In this document: positions 34,395-43,794 of the stretch, one piece after another
Layout of the letters: the number at the start of each line of letters is the position of its first letter
Numbering within the stretch: position 1 is the stretch's first letter
Source: JAGQVA01 sp033764335
Lineage (GTDB): Bacteria; Bacteroidota; Bacteroidia; J057
DNA length: 64,000 bases
Reading direction: 5' to 3'
NCBI GenBank assembly: GCA_033764335.1
Contig: JANRJC010000017.1
Span: 248,001-312,000 of the forward strand
Translations under genes and position numbers: made by a program
The notes under the pieces: model-generated
Databases searched by the model: none
Told to the model about the DNA's origin: nothing
Seen by the model: the letters and a program-made list of their open reading frames with translations, nothing else

Positions 34395-34871
34395 ACTGGT
34401 TTATACGATTTTTCGGCTCGCTCGTTTTATCTCATTCTGACGGAAATCGGAAAATTTGTTTCTGGTTTCCCATGATTTCCCCGCGCCTATTTTTCAACAA
34501 TTCCGGTAAAAATCTTACAGCGGGTTTCCGCTTATTTTTTCGCTTATTGAAAAAATATTACAGAATACACAATAATATAAAATATACGATATAAGAAAAC
34601 GAAAGGCCAAATTTTGACATAAGTAACTCATTAACAATAATATATATCGTAAGTATTTAAAATAAAACAATAATTGTAATTTTTTATTAAACAACTTTTC
34701 AATGAATGTTTACAATAATTTTGAGCGAGGAGTCAAAAAAAAACGGTTCGTGTAGAAAGTTTAACCATTCATTCCATTTTCCATAACCGCGATGTTAAGA
34801 ATTGCTATTTTGTTTCTTGTATTTTTGATGGGAAAGTGGCGTTAATTGTGTTTTATTTAATACATTAAGGC
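34395..34871. other. AT-rich intergenic gap of 477 bases
   Basis: Strongly AT-rich compared with neighbouring genes, with runs such as TATATATCG and AATAATTG. A TAATTTTG element matching TAnnTTTG lies at 34716-34723. I see no tRNA and no good hairpin. It may contain promoters for both flanking genes and possibly a small RNA, but nothing can be shown. Confidence 0.5.
34716..34723 (+). promoter_or_regulatory. -7-like element (TAATTTTG) in the AT-rich gap
   Basis: Exact TAnnTTTG match, 149 bases before the small ORF at 34872. In such AT-rich sequence a chance match is quite likely. Confidence 0.3.
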
Positions 34872-35063
34872 ATGTACTACATACGTAAATATTCTGGAAA
34901 TTGGGCGGTTCACAACAACTATACAGGAAAAAGCCGTCCTTTAAATGATTCGGAAGTCCAGCTAATACTGGCAGAATTTCCCAACCTGCAAAACTACCTG
35001 AACACCAGCCAGGCCGTTACTTTTTTCCGAAACAAAATACGCTCTATTGCAGATCTTCCCTAG
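34872..35063 (+). CDS. Small protein of 63 residues, unknown
   Basis: MYYIRKYSGNWAVHN begins a compact aromatic sequence with plausible secondary structure (an N-terminal strand pair, then helices SEVQLILAEFPNLQNYL and QAVTFFRNKIRSI). Composition fits a real protein rather than AT-rich noise. No signal peptide, metal ligands or known domain. It sits alone between the AT-rich gap and the PP2C gene, same strand, 114 bases apart. Confidence 0.55.
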   Translation: MYYIRKYSGNWAVHNNYTGKSRPLNDSEVQLILAEFPNLQNYLNTSQAVTFFRNKIRSIADLP

Positions 35064-35177
35064 CGGAAATCTGCTTATTTCCCGGATTTTCACACCGCTT
35101 ATTGGATTCTGTAACCATTTTTCTTGGAAAATTCACTTAATTCGTGAAAATTTAGGTTTATAGGATTATATTTAGGT

Positions 35178-37274
35178 ATGAAAATACAGATTAAACAACC
35201 TGCCGCCTTGCATGAATCCGGTGGGAAGGAACTAAATGAAGATTTTATTTACCCCCTTGCCGGCAAAGCCGGAAGTGAAGGCACCGATTCGGTTTTTATT
35301 GTTTGCGACGGAGAAGGCGGGCCTAATGCAGGTGAAGTTGCCTCTAAACTCGTTGCGCTCAGTTTCGCAAAATATATCACCAGCACCTCGCCCGAAGGCG
35401 AAATGACTGCCCAATACCTCGAAAAAGCACTTCGTACGGCCGAAGAAGCGATCTCCGCCTACAAAGAAGCGCACCCGGAAAGTGCAGTCATGTCCACTAC
35501 CCTCGCCCTGATGTTTTTGGGTGAGACGCAGGTGTCTTTCTCGTGGATAGGAAATAGCCGCATTTATCATTTCGACAGCCTCAAAGGTGGCCTGAATCTG
35601 CTCAATCCCCCCTCCGAAGAAGATTCTGTCCGAATCTCCGGAAACCACCAGCCGGTCAAACTCAATTTTAAAACTATTCCTTATTCGGATATTCATAAGG
35701 ACGATTGTTTTTTTCTGGCTACCGATGGAATCACCGACCATGCCGATTCTTCCGTTCTGGAAACAGTACTCAAGGGAAAAAACAAAACCGAGCCTGCACA
35801 ACTCGTTGAAGATATTCACAAATTCAGCCACGGGTTTGCCAAAGATAATTACAGTTGTTACCTCATTCAGGTTGATCAGGTAGAAAATACTGCCGGTTCT
35901 ACCTCCTCACCGACTTCCTCCACGAGAGAAACCGGTAAACCGGCAGGCGAAAAAGAGCCAACGGTTTTAACCGTAGATGAAACCGAAGAACGCAACGCAA
36001 AGATTCTGAAAAACCTCGCGTTTGCCGCTCTGATCGTGGTGGTTTTATGCCTCGTCTTCCTCGCGTGGCGGGCATCGCTCGGGGATGGAAATAAATTTGA
36101 AGAACTGGTAAACCGGGGCGATAAGTCCATGGAAAACAGCAATTTTCAATTGGCTATCGCTCAATATGACAGTGCCCTTCAGGCAGCAAAAACTGACACC
36201 GACAAAGAAATTGCGGGTCGCCTGAAAGCCAAAGCACTGACCAATCTTGGATTTGCAGGGCTTAACCTGGAAGCCGAGCCGCTGGATTCGCTCAAACTTA
36301 CCGCGGAAGCCTATAAAGAAGCCGGCGATGAATTTTTCCGGCTGGGAAATTATGAAGAAGCACTACGGTCTTACAATCGCTCCGAACGAGTGAAAAGCAA
36401 TACCGAAGCAAGGCTGCCGGAAATTCCCCGCGACAACGTCGCTCTTGCTTATATTCATCTGGCCGATAAAGTTTTTGAGCAACCCGAACGCGACTGCCAG
36501 CAGGTGGTTGCCCTTTATTCGCAGGCTTTTAAGGTATATGAAAGCCCTGAAATCACCAGTAGTGATCCGGAAATGGTCAAACGCGCTCAGGAAAGGACAC
36601 AAGAATGTAAAGCACTTCTTGCTGGAGAAACTACCGAAAACAATACGCTTAAACCGGCCATAACGGAAATTACTCCTCCTAAAAAAGAAAATCCGGAAAC
36701 CTTAGCCGTAAAAACCGAAACCCCCGCCGAAACGCCCGAAACCAAAACCCGTTCCCTCGGCAATTTACCGGAAACCTCCCCCAAAACGACGACTTCTCCC
36801 GTACCAACGACCACAACAACTCCTACCACCACCACGGCAGCTCCCGAAACCCGGCGTACCGCTATCAATACCCGCAGTATTTCGAAAGAAGAGCAGGAAG
36901 AACTGGAAAAATTCCTCGCCACCGGCAAACGCCTCTTTGTCAAAGCACGTGATACTCAGTCGGCTTACGAATACCGCCTCAGCGCAGAAAACCTCGAAAA
37001 CGCTGCACAAATCCTCGATGGCCCTTCGGCTTATATGCTGGCTTATGTTTACAATTCCGGCCTGGGAATGGATAAAGACGAAGCCAAAGCACTCAAATAC
37101 GCACAGGTATCTGCTCTGCACGAATGGCCCGCCGGGCATTATCTTTATGCTCACTTACTGCTGGAACGCCGTTTTGCCCGAGACACCGTAACGGCCCGTC
37201 AATCGCTCATTAAAGCAGCTAATCAAAATTTTCTCAAAGCAATTGAACGGCTGGAAGAACTCGGAGGAAAATAA
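35178..37274 (+). CDS. Membrane PP2C-type phosphatase with TPR and Sel1-like C-terminus
   Basis: A 698-residue single-pass protein. Residues 1 to about 235 form a PP2C domain: NEDF, VCDGEGGPNAGE (metal ligands), MSTTLALMFL, GNSRIY, LATDGITDH and KDNYSCYLI. GNSR replaces the usual GDSR (Asn126); other metal-site acids are kept. A transmembrane segment (AALIVVVLCLVFLAW, about 282-297) leads to an outward TPR-like region, a Thr/Pro-rich linker (about 505-560), and Sel1-like repeats (YMLAYVYNSGLGMDKDEAKAL). It may sense envelope state and dephosphorylate Ser/Thr proteins inside. No kinase gene lies nearby. The TRAP permease gene follows three bases later, so it may be cotranscribed. Confidence 0.87.
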   Translation: MKIQIKQPAALHESGGKELNEDFIYPLAGKAGSEGTDSVFIVCDGEGGPNAGEVASKLVALSFAKYITSTSPEGEMTAQYLEKALRTAEEAISAYKEAHPESAVMSTTLALMFLGETQVSFSWIGNSRIYHFDSLKGGLNLLNPPSEEDSVRISGNHQPVKLNFKTIPYSDIHKDDCFFLATDGITDHADSSVLETVLKGKNKTEPAQLVEDIHKFSHGFAKDNYSCYLIQVDQVENTAGSTSSPTSSTRETGKPAGEKEPTVLTVDETEERNAKILKNLAFAALIVVVLCLVFLAWRASLGDGNKFEELVNRGDKSMENSNFQLAIAQYDSALQAAKTDTDKEIAGRLKAKALTNLGFAGLNLEAEPLDSLKLTAEAYKEAGDEFFRLGNYEEALRSYNRSERVKSNTEARLPEIPRDNVALAYIHLADKVFEQPERDCQQVVALYSQAFKVYESPEITSSDPEMVKRAQERTQECKALLAGETTENNTLKPAITEITPPKKENPETLAVKTETPAETPETKTRSLGNLPETSPKTTTSPVPTTTTTPTTTTAAPETRRTAINTRSISKEEQEELEKFLATGKRLFVKARDTQSAYEYRLSAENLENAAQILDGPSAYMLAYVYNSGLGMDKDEAKALKYAQVSALHEWPAGHYLYAHLLLERRFARDTVTARQSLIKAANQNFLKAIERLEELGGK

Positions 37275-37277
37275 ATA

Positions 37278-37802
37278 ATGGCTACATTTTTTAATACCCC
37301 GATAAAAATACTAGACGCCATTAATGACTGGACGGGAAAAACGGTTGCCTGGCTGACAACTGTTCTGGTGGTTTTTATGTGTTATGATGTCACCATGCGT
37401 TATCTGTTTAATCAGACGGCTGTCTGGATTTCGGAATTGGAATGGCATCTTTTTTCGCTGATTTTTTTACTCGCTGCTGCTTATACTTTGAAAGAAGATA
37501 AACACGTCCGGGTAGATGTTTTTTACGCAGAATGGTCCCCCAAAAGAAAGGCGTTGTTAAATCTTCTGGGTACGATTTTTTTCCTCATTCCCTTTTGTCT
37601 GATTGTAATTTCATCTTCCTTTTCTTATGCCGAAAAATCCTGGATGATCGGTGAATCTTCCGCTGACCCCGGCGGTTTACCGGCTCGTTATCTAATAAAA
37701 TCCGCTATAACCCTCGGGTTTGTTCTTTTATTGATTCAGAGTTTCGCTGAATTAATGCGGTCATTGTCCACGCTTATCTCTTCCCGACAAAACCATGCCT
37801 GA
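37278..37802 (+). CDS. TRAP transporter small permease (DctQ type)
   Basis: A 174-residue four-helix membrane protein. Typical features: a first helix with VLVVFMCYDVTMRYLF, WISELEWHLFSLIFLLAAAYTLKEDKHVRVDVFY, and two further helices. DctQ pairs with DctM to form the membrane part of a sodium-driven tripartite uptake system for small organic acids or similar. Its 3' end overlaps the dctM start by eight bases. No periplasmic solute-binding gene (DctP/TAXI) is adjacent, so the third component must lie elsewhere or be different. Substrate unknown. Confidence 0.92.
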   Translation: MATFFNTPIKILDAINDWTGKTVAWLTTVLVVFMCYDVTMRYLFNQTAVWISELEWHLFSLIFLLAAAYTLKEDKHVRVDVFYAEWSPKRKALLNLLGTIFFLIPFCLIVISSSFSYAEKSWMIGESSADPGGLPARYLIKSAITLGFVLLLIQSFAELMRSLSTLISSRQNHA

Positions 37803-39180
37803 AGCGCTGCCTTTTATTTTTTTCGCACTGGTATTTTTATTTCTCCTGGCAGGTTATCCCGTAGCCTTTACCCTGGGAGGGATTTCCACAATTTTTGGAA
37901 TCATTGTTTTAGGCCCGGATTTTTTCAACCTTCTTCCCCTGAGGATTATGGGTACAATGAGCAATTTTGTACTGCTCTCCGTGCCGCTATTTATCTACAT
38001 GGGCATCATGCTGGAAAAATCGGGGCTGGCCGAGAGTATGCTCGAAACAATGGCCTTACTTTTTGGGCGATTTCGGGGCGGGCTTGCGATTTCGGTTATA
38101 CTCGTAGGAGCTATGCTGGCCGCTTCAACCGGGATTGTCGGTGCGACAGTCGTTACGATGGGCCTGATCAGTCTTCCTACAATGCTAAAAAGAGGTTATA
38201 GCCCAGAACTCTCAACCGGAACCATTGCCGCCTCCGGTACTTTGGGACAGATTATCCCGCCTTCGGTGGTATTGATCCTCCTGGGAGATGTCATGCAAAT
38301 TTCCGTCGGCAATCTATTTAAAGCGGCAATTGTGCCCGGATTACTGCTGGTGGTCTTATACCTGGTATTTATTCTTGTTGTTGCTTTTGTAAAACCCGAA
38401 TTTGTGCCACGAATGCCCAAAGAAGAACTCGACGCCTTCTGGCGCGGCACAAAACCCGAAATGGCATCTAAAATATTGTACGCTTTTCTGCTGCCTTTTC
38501 TCCTGATTCTGGCGGTACTGGGTTCTATTTTTGTCGGGATTGCCTCTCCGACCGAAGCCGCGGGTGTCGGTGCTTTGGGGGCAACGATTCTCACGATTCT
38601 TGCAGCCTGGAAAAAAAAGACCCTAAAGCTGAAGCTTTTTCAGGATGTGATGCAAGAAACCACCCGCCTGACCTCCATGATTTTTCTGATCCTCGTGGGA
38701 GCTACAACTTTCTCCCTTGTTTTTAAAGGAATGGAGGGCGACCACCTGCTTACCGGTTTTATCGAAAACTCGCAACTTTCCGCCGAAATGTTTCTCTTAC
38801 TGGTAATGCTGGTAGTATTTATTGCAGGTTTTTTTATAGATTTTATCGAAATTATCTTCATCATCGTTCCAGTTGTAAATCCTGTTTTTGTCAAATTTGC
38901 CGCCTCCGGCGAAGGAATATTTGCCCAGTTTCAAACCCTGGGCATACCGGGTGGTGCTATGATCTGGATTGGTATCCTGCTGGCATTAAACCTTCAGACT
39001 TCCTTCCTTTCTCCGCCCTTTGGATTTTCCTTATTTTATCTCAAAGGAGTTGCCCCTCCGGAAATTACAACCGGACATCTGTATCGAGGAATTATTCCTT
39101 TTATCGCCATTCAGGTTATCTTCCTAGGGATTGTTATTCTTTTCCCTGAAATTGTAATGTTTTTGTTCCTCAAAGGCTGA
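37795..39180 (+). CDS. TRAP transporter large permease (DctM type)
   Basis: A 461-residue inner-membrane protein with about 12 helices. Family signatures are visible: FTLGGISTIFGI, MGIMLEKSGLAESMLE, FRGGLAISVILVGAMLAASTGIVGATV, GTIAASGTLGQIIPPSVVLILLGD and IGIASPTEAAGVGALGA. The C-terminal half (FLSPPFGFSLFYLKGVAPPEITTGHLYRGIIPF) is intact. It carries solute with sodium, with DctQ. Start overlaps the dctQ stop by eight bases, giving tight coupling. It is followed 21 bases later by aroC, which has its own -7-like element, so the two are probably separate units. Confidence 0.94.
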   Translation: MPEALPFIFFALVFLFLLAGYPVAFTLGGISTIFGIIVLGPDFFNLLPLRIMGTMSNFVLLSVPLFIYMGIMLEKSGLAESMLETMALLFGRFRGGLAISVILVGAMLAASTGIVGATVVTMGLISLPTMLKRGYSPELSTGTIAASGTLGQIIPPSVVLILLGDVMQISVGNLFKAAIVPGLLLVVLYLVFILVVAFVKPEFVPRMPKEELDAFWRGTKPEMASKILYAFLLPFLLILAVLGSIFVGIASPTEAAGVGALGATILTILAAWKKKTLKLKLFQDVMQETTRLTSMIFLILVGATTFSLVFKGMEGDHLLTGFIENSQLSAEMFLLLVMLVVFIAGFFIDFIEIIFIIVPVVNPVFVKFAASGEGIFAQFQTLGIPGGAMIWIGILLALNLQTSFLSPPFGFSLFYLKGVAPPEITTGHLYRGIIPFIAIQVIFLGIVILFPEIVMFLFLKG

Positions 39181-39189
39181 TAATCCCCG

Positions 39190-39197
39190 TATCTTTG
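39190..39197 (+). promoter_or_regulatory. -7 element (TATCTTTG) four bases before the aroC ATG
   Basis: Exact TAnnTTTG match followed by TCTT and ATG at 39202. Same spacing as in three other genes in this window, suggesting a leaderless transcript. Confidence 0.5.
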
Positions 39198-39201
39198 TCT
39201 T

Positions 39202-40284
39202 ATGTCAAATACCTTTGGTACGATCTACCGCATAACCAGCTTCGGTGAATCACACGGTGAAGGAATCGGTGTGGTCATTGACGGCTGCCCCGCCGGAATT
39301 TTTCTCGACCGGGATTTTATTCAGTCCGAATTAGACCGCCGGAAACCCGGCCAAAGCCGGATCACCACTCAACGCAAAGAAGCGGATGAGTTTCAACTTT
39401 TTTCCGGCCACATGGACAATATTACCACAGGCACTCCCCTGGGGTTTTTTGTTCCCAATCAAAATGTACGCTCCAAAGACTATGATCACCTCGCAAGGGC
39501 TTTCCGACCTTCCCACGCAGATTATACCTATCAGGTCAAATACGGAGTACGCGATCACCGCGGAGGGGGCCGGTCATCGGCGAGGGAAACCATTGCAAGG
39601 GTAATCGGTGGAGCCGTTGCTAAATTATTTCTTCAAAAAGTCTCCGAAATCCAAATCCATGCCTGGGTTCAGAGTATCCATGATATAACGCTCACTCAGG
39701 ATCCGACTTCCTTTGAACTTTCCACGGAGTTCTGTGAAGCCGTCAAATGCCCCGACCCGACGGTGGCAGAAAAAATGTTTCACTTTATTGACGATATTCG
39801 CAAGGCTGGAGACTCCGTAGGAGGCGTAATCAAATGCCGGGTAGGTGGAATGCCTCCCGGACTGGGAGAACCGATCTACGGAAAGTTGTCGGCCATTATG
39901 GGCGCCGCGATGCTGGGCATTAATGCAGTGAAAGGCTTCGAAATCGGCTCGGGCTTTGAAGGCACACGGCTCAAAGGCTCGGAACACAACGATTTGTTTT
40001 ATACCGAAAATGGCAAAGTCAGAACCCGCACCAACCGATCCGGAGGCGTACAGGGAGGAATCAGCAACGGGGAAGATTTTGAATTTCGGGTAGCCTTCAA
40101 ACCTACGGCGACCATTATGCGTAGTCAGACAAGCATAGATGAAACCCTGACCGATGTGGTCATTGAAGGAAAAGGCAGGCATGACCCTTGTGTTGTGCCA
40201 CGGGCGGTGCCCATCGTCGAAGCGATGGCGGCAGTAGTCCTCGCAGATATGTTCCTCCTTCATCAGGCCAAACAAATGAGATAA
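39202..40284 (+). CDS. aroC: Chorismate synthase
   Basis: A 360-residue FMN-dependent enzyme converting EPSP to chorismate, the last step of the shikimate pathway. Characteristic segments: GESHGEGIGVVIDGCPAG, RRKPGQSRITTQRKEAD, GTPLGFFVPNQNVRSKDY, RPSHADYTYQVKYG, RDHRGGGRSSARETIARV, and late in the chain RSQTSIDETL and GKGRHDPCVVPRAVP. Length is normal. It provides the substrate for the Trp pathway also encoded in this window (60177-64000), although they are 20 kb apart. Single gene, with a -7-like element four bases before the ATG. Confidence 0.98.
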   Translation: MSNTFGTIYRITSFGESHGEGIGVVIDGCPAGIFLDRDFIQSELDRRKPGQSRITTQRKEADEFQLFSGHMDNITTGTPLGFFVPNQNVRSKDYDHLARAFRPSHADYTYQVKYGVRDHRGGGRSSARETIARVIGGAVAKLFLQKVSEIQIHAWVQSIHDITLTQDPTSFELSTEFCEAVKCPDPTVAEKMFHFIDDIRKAGDSVGGVIKCRVGGMPPGLGEPIYGKLSAIMGAAMLGINAVKGFEIGSGFEGTRLKGSEHNDLFYTENGKVRTRTNRSGGVQGGISNGEDFEFRVAFKPTATIMRSQTSIDETLTDVVIEGKGRHDPCVVPRAVPIVEAMAAVVLADMFLLHQAKQMR

Positions 40285-40341
40285 CAGGCTTTTTATTCAG
40301 GTAAGTATCTGTTAGTTTTGCATAAAATTTTCCGGGAAGTT

Positions 40342-41874
40342 ATGAGTGCATTGAGAAACAGAAGTTTTATCCGGCTGGGCATTTTTGCAGGTGTTATTTT
40401 GCTCGGCATCCTCATTGGATACGTTACAGGTTATCAGGCATTGGTGTTTGATATTCTGGGTGCGATCGGACTGGTACTGGTAGGTATCACCATCCTCGTC
40501 ACCATTCATGAACTGGGACATTTTCTCACCGCAAAAGCATTCGGAATGCGTGTGGAAACTTTTTCCATCGGTTTCCCTCCCAAAATTTTCAGCTTCCAAA
40601 AAGGGGATACTGAATACCAGATCGGTGCTACCCCCCTGGGCGGTTACGTCAAAATATCCGGAATCATTGATGAATCGCTCGATACCGAACACATCAACGA
40701 AGCCCCCAAACCTTATGAATTTCGCGCCAAACCGGTATGGCAACGACTCATCGTCATGACCGGCGGAGTAATTATGAATGTTATCCTCGGGGTTTTTATC
40801 TTCTCCATGATGAAGTGGCAGTTTGGCGAAGAAAGATTGCCCATGTCCGAAGTCAAATACGGGATTGAAGTAAATGAACCCTGGTACGAAAAATCGGAAG
40901 ACGGTAAAGATTCGGTAAAAAAACAATCCCTCGGCTATTTCCTCGGTTTCCGCACCGGCGACGAACTTGTTTCTTTCAAAGGACAACAACTGCCGTATTT
41001 CAACGATTATATCAATCAGCAGAACCTTCTTGAAGACGATGCTTATTACGAAGTAAAACGAGGGGGCGAACTCGTAAAAATTTCTATTCCCGGTTATGTA
41101 CAGAACTATTTCAACAGCGACACGATCTCTAGTGTAAATGATTTTATTTATCCGGCCATTCCGCCCATTATTTCGGTAACGGACAGCATGAATATCAGCA
41201 CCGATGAGACCAAAAAAGAAATCCTCGCCTCACCGGCTTTTGCCGCCGGACTTCGCTCCGGAGACATGATTCTCAAACTCGATAGTACCGATGTTCGACT
41301 TTTTTCCGAAATCACCCGGTATGTAAAAGGGAAAAAAAATCATCCGATTTCCGTCGTCGCTGAAAGGGACGGCGAAGTTTTAACCTTTCTCGTAACGACA
41401 ACTGCCAAAGGTTTACTCGGAGTAAGTCGGGCACCGATTGATTCGGTATTTCAATCGGAGGTTAAAACCTTCGGTTTTTTTGGCGCGTTTATCCCCGGAA
41501 CCCGCGACGCTTTTACGTTTCTTTCTGCCAATGTAAAAGGCATCCGCAATTTCAGCAAAGAAGGCGTTGAACCCGGCAAATCCATCATGGGCCCTTTTCA
41601 AATCGCTTATGTCTATCTCCAGGCTTTTAAAAATGGAGGCGTAAAGGCATTTTTGACCCTTACCGGCATGCTCAGTATGGTATTGGCTTTTGTAAACATT
41701 TTGCCCATACCCGCCCTCGACGGTGGCCATGTGGTTTTCCTGCTCATTGAAGCCATTACCCGCAAAGAACCTTCCGCGAAAATCCGCATTATCTCTCAAC
41801 AGATAGGCATGGTGCTGATTCTCAGCTTGATGTTATTGATCATTTTTAACGACATCTTCCGCTTAGCGGTTTAA
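40342..41874 (+). CDS. rseP: RseP/site-2 zinc metalloprotease
   Basis: A 510-residue intramembrane protease (from ATG 40342; a TTG at 40318 is in frame but less likely). Zinc motif IHELGHFLTAKAFG follows the first helices; the second active-site segment NILPIPALDGG occurs near the C-terminus, with an intervening periplasmic PDZ-like region (FAAGLRSGDMILKLDST). The larger size compared with E. coli RseP (450) is an enlarged periplasmic part, as seen in Bacteroidota. It cleaves membrane-bound regulators such as anti-sigma factors, and may process signal peptides. It follows aroC without an obvious terminator and is close to the T9SS protein gene downstream. Confidence 0.94.
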   Translation: MSALRNRSFIRLGIFAGVILLGILIGYVTGYQALVFDILGAIGLVLVGITILVTIHELGHFLTAKAFGMRVETFSIGFPPKIFSFQKGDTEYQIGATPLGGYVKISGIIDESLDTEHINEAPKPYEFRAKPVWQRLIVMTGGVIMNVILGVFIFSMMKWQFGEERLPMSEVKYGIEVNEPWYEKSEDGKDSVKKQSLGYFLGFRTGDELVSFKGQQLPYFNDYINQQNLLEDDAYYEVKRGGELVKISIPGYVQNYFNSDTISSVNDFIYPAIPPIISVTDSMNISTDETKKEILASPAFAAGLRSGDMILKLDSTDVRLFSEITRYVKGKKNHPISVVAERDGEVLTFLVTTTAKGLLGVSRAPIDSVFQSEVKTFGFFGAFIPGTRDAFTFLSANVKGIRNFSKEGVEPGKSIMGPFQIAYVYLQAFKNGGVKAFLTLTGMLSMVLAFVNILPIPALDGGHVVFLLIEAITRKEPSAKIRIISQQIGMVLILSLMLLIIFNDIFRLAV

Positions 41875-41882
41875 TCTGCCAC

Positions 41883-43787
41883 ATGCTTAACCCTATCAGA
41901 AAAGGATTATTCACGCTGCTTGTCGTAGGGACTTTTTATCTGTCTCCCGCCCAGTCTGTGATTGTCCTAAACAATGACACGGTTTTTTCGCGACCGGCGG
42001 TATTGATCCCGCCTTCCGGACAAAGAAACGGAACCCCGGACACGCTATCTATCAGCCCTTCCAATCCGTTTTTTGACGATTTTTCCCATCAGGATTTGTA
42101 TCCCGATACCAGCCGCTGGTTTTTTCCGGCCTCCGATCTCACAACCCCCGTACTCACCCGCAACAAGGCCGTAAATCCGCCCTCCCGGGGGGTGGCAACT
42201 TTTGACGGCTCCAACCGAAGCGGTGAGGTTTATAACCCTGCCAATATCGGAAGCGGAGTTACCGACCGCCTGCTTTCGCATTATATTGATTTAGAACCCT
42301 GGTCGGTAAACAGTCAGGTTAAACTTTCCTTTTTTCTGCAACCGGCAGGGTTGGGAGAAAAACCGGAAAACACCGATTCTTTTTTCGTCTATTTTCGCAC
42401 CCCGCTTCCTCCGCCCAATGACTTCAAAAAAGTATTTGCTGCGGGAGGCTCTCCCGTAAAACCTTTCCGGCAATACCTAATTCCCCTCGATGATCCACTC
42501 TATTTTCATACCGGATTTCAGATTCTTTTTCAAACCGTAGGCTCTCAAAATGGCCCGCTTGACCTCTGGCATCTGGATTATGTTTTTCTCGGTATAAACA
42601 GAACCGCCTCCGATACCCTTTACAACGACCGTTCGCCCGTCAGTCTTTCCCGTTCTGTACTTCATCCTTATTCCGCCATCCCCTTCCCGCATTATGCCGA
42701 TGGCCCCGACCGGATGCAGCCCTTTACCCTCAACCTGGAAAACCTTTCGGGACAGACACAAAATATATCCGTATCGGCAACACTGACCGATCCGGTAGGA
42801 AATACGCCTTTTACACTGACACAAAACCAAGTAGTCAGTTTTCCTCCTTATGCGATAAACCCGGTAAGTTTTGGCTCTTTTACCGACCAGACACTAACGG
42901 GAATTTCGGCTTATCGGCTATCTGTGACCGTACCTGCTTCGGGAGATATTCATCCGGAAAACAATGAACTGGAGGAGGTTTTTCGAATAGACTCTTTATT
43001 TGCCTTTGATGACGGAGAAGCCGATGCCTCTTTTGGCCTGAATCAGGCATTGGGATACGGCATGAAATTTACCCTTTCCCATCCCGATTCGCTGGCCGCC
43101 GTATGGATTAGCTTTGTTCCTACTGTCAACTACAACGCTGTAACCGGAAAAGCCACTTATATGAAGGATAAAACCTTCCGGCTGGCGGTGTGGAAAAATG
43201 ACCATCCCGATTCGCTTCTCCTGCAACAGATCGGTGGCATGAAAGTAAATTACGGCAGTTCGCCCAACCATTTCCAACGGTATGCGCTTTCGGCACCTTT
43301 AGCTGTTCCGGAGACATTTTGGGTGGGAGTACAACAGACCGATACCGACCCGTTGGGCGTAGGTTTTGATTACAATTACGACAACGATAGTTATACCTAT
43401 TGGGATTCGCTGGGGCATTGGGTGAATACCCGGTTGGGAGGTTGCCTGATGATCCGGGCGGAAATGTACAATACCACGCCATTACCTACCGGTTTGGACA
43501 AACCCCTTTCTGTCCCGGAAGTAAAAATATTTCCCCATCCGATCTCGGGAAATGAAGTCATTGTAAACCTTAAAAATATCGGTGCAGGAACGACCTATCG
43601 CGCCGAGGTTTTTGATCTCCAGGGAAAAATTCTCCAAACCTTTCATGCAGGGATAACCACGACGGAACAAATCCGCATCCCTTTACGAGCCGATATTCCG
43701 GGAGGAATGTTGATATGGAAACACTATTTCCGCAAACCCGATGGAAAAACAACGGTTATAGCGGAAAAAATCCTGATTCTTCGCTAA
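41883..43787 (+). CDS. Secreted protein with T9SS C-terminal sorting domain
   Basis: A 634-residue secreted protein. The N-terminus has a signal (LFTLLVVGTFYLSPAQS). The body is a beta-rich surface protein without recognised catalytic motif (NPFFDDFSHQ, FDGSNRSGEVYNPANIGSG, jelly-roll-like segments). The last 80-90 residues form a type A sorting domain: VKIFPHPISGNEVIV, YRAEVFDLQGKILQTF, then terminal strands ending KILILR. Its hallmark PNP appears as PHP. T9SS sorting domains send proteins across the outer membrane, often to be surface-anchored. Eight bases after rseP. Function unknown. Confidence 0.88.
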   Translation: MLNPIRKGLFTLLVVGTFYLSPAQSVIVLNNDTVFSRPAVLIPPSGQRNGTPDTLSISPSNPFFDDFSHQDLYPDTSRWFFPASDLTTPVLTRNKAVNPPSRGVATFDGSNRSGEVYNPANIGSGVTDRLLSHYIDLEPWSVNSQVKLSFFLQPAGLGEKPENTDSFFVYFRTPLPPPNDFKKVFAAGGSPVKPFRQYLIPLDDPLYFHTGFQILFQTVGSQNGPLDLWHLDYVFLGINRTASDTLYNDRSPVSLSRSVLHPYSAIPFPHYADGPDRMQPFTLNLENLSGQTQNISVSATLTDPVGNTPFTLTQNQVVSFPPYAINPVSFGSFTDQTLTGISAYRLSVTVPASGDIHPENNELEEVFRIDSLFAFDDGEADASFGLNQALGYGMKFTLSHPDSLAAVWISFVPTVNYNAVTGKATYMKDKTFRLAVWKNDHPDSLLLQQIGGMKVNYGSSPNHFQRYALSAPLAVPETFWVGVQQTDTDPLGVGFDYNYDNDSYTYWDSLGHWVNTRLGGCLMIRAEMYNTTPLPTGLDKPLSVPEVKIFPHPISGNEVIVNLKNIGAGTTYRAEVFDLQGKILQTFHAGITTTEQIRIPLRADIPGGMLIWKHYFRKPDGKTTVIAEKILILR

Positions 43788-43794
43788 AAGCTAT

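Noticed and set aside
34792..34845. 17-residue hydrophobic ORF (MLRIAILFLVFLMGKWR)
   Set aside because: Could be a small membrane peptide, but length and AT-rich context make chance likely; no other evidence.
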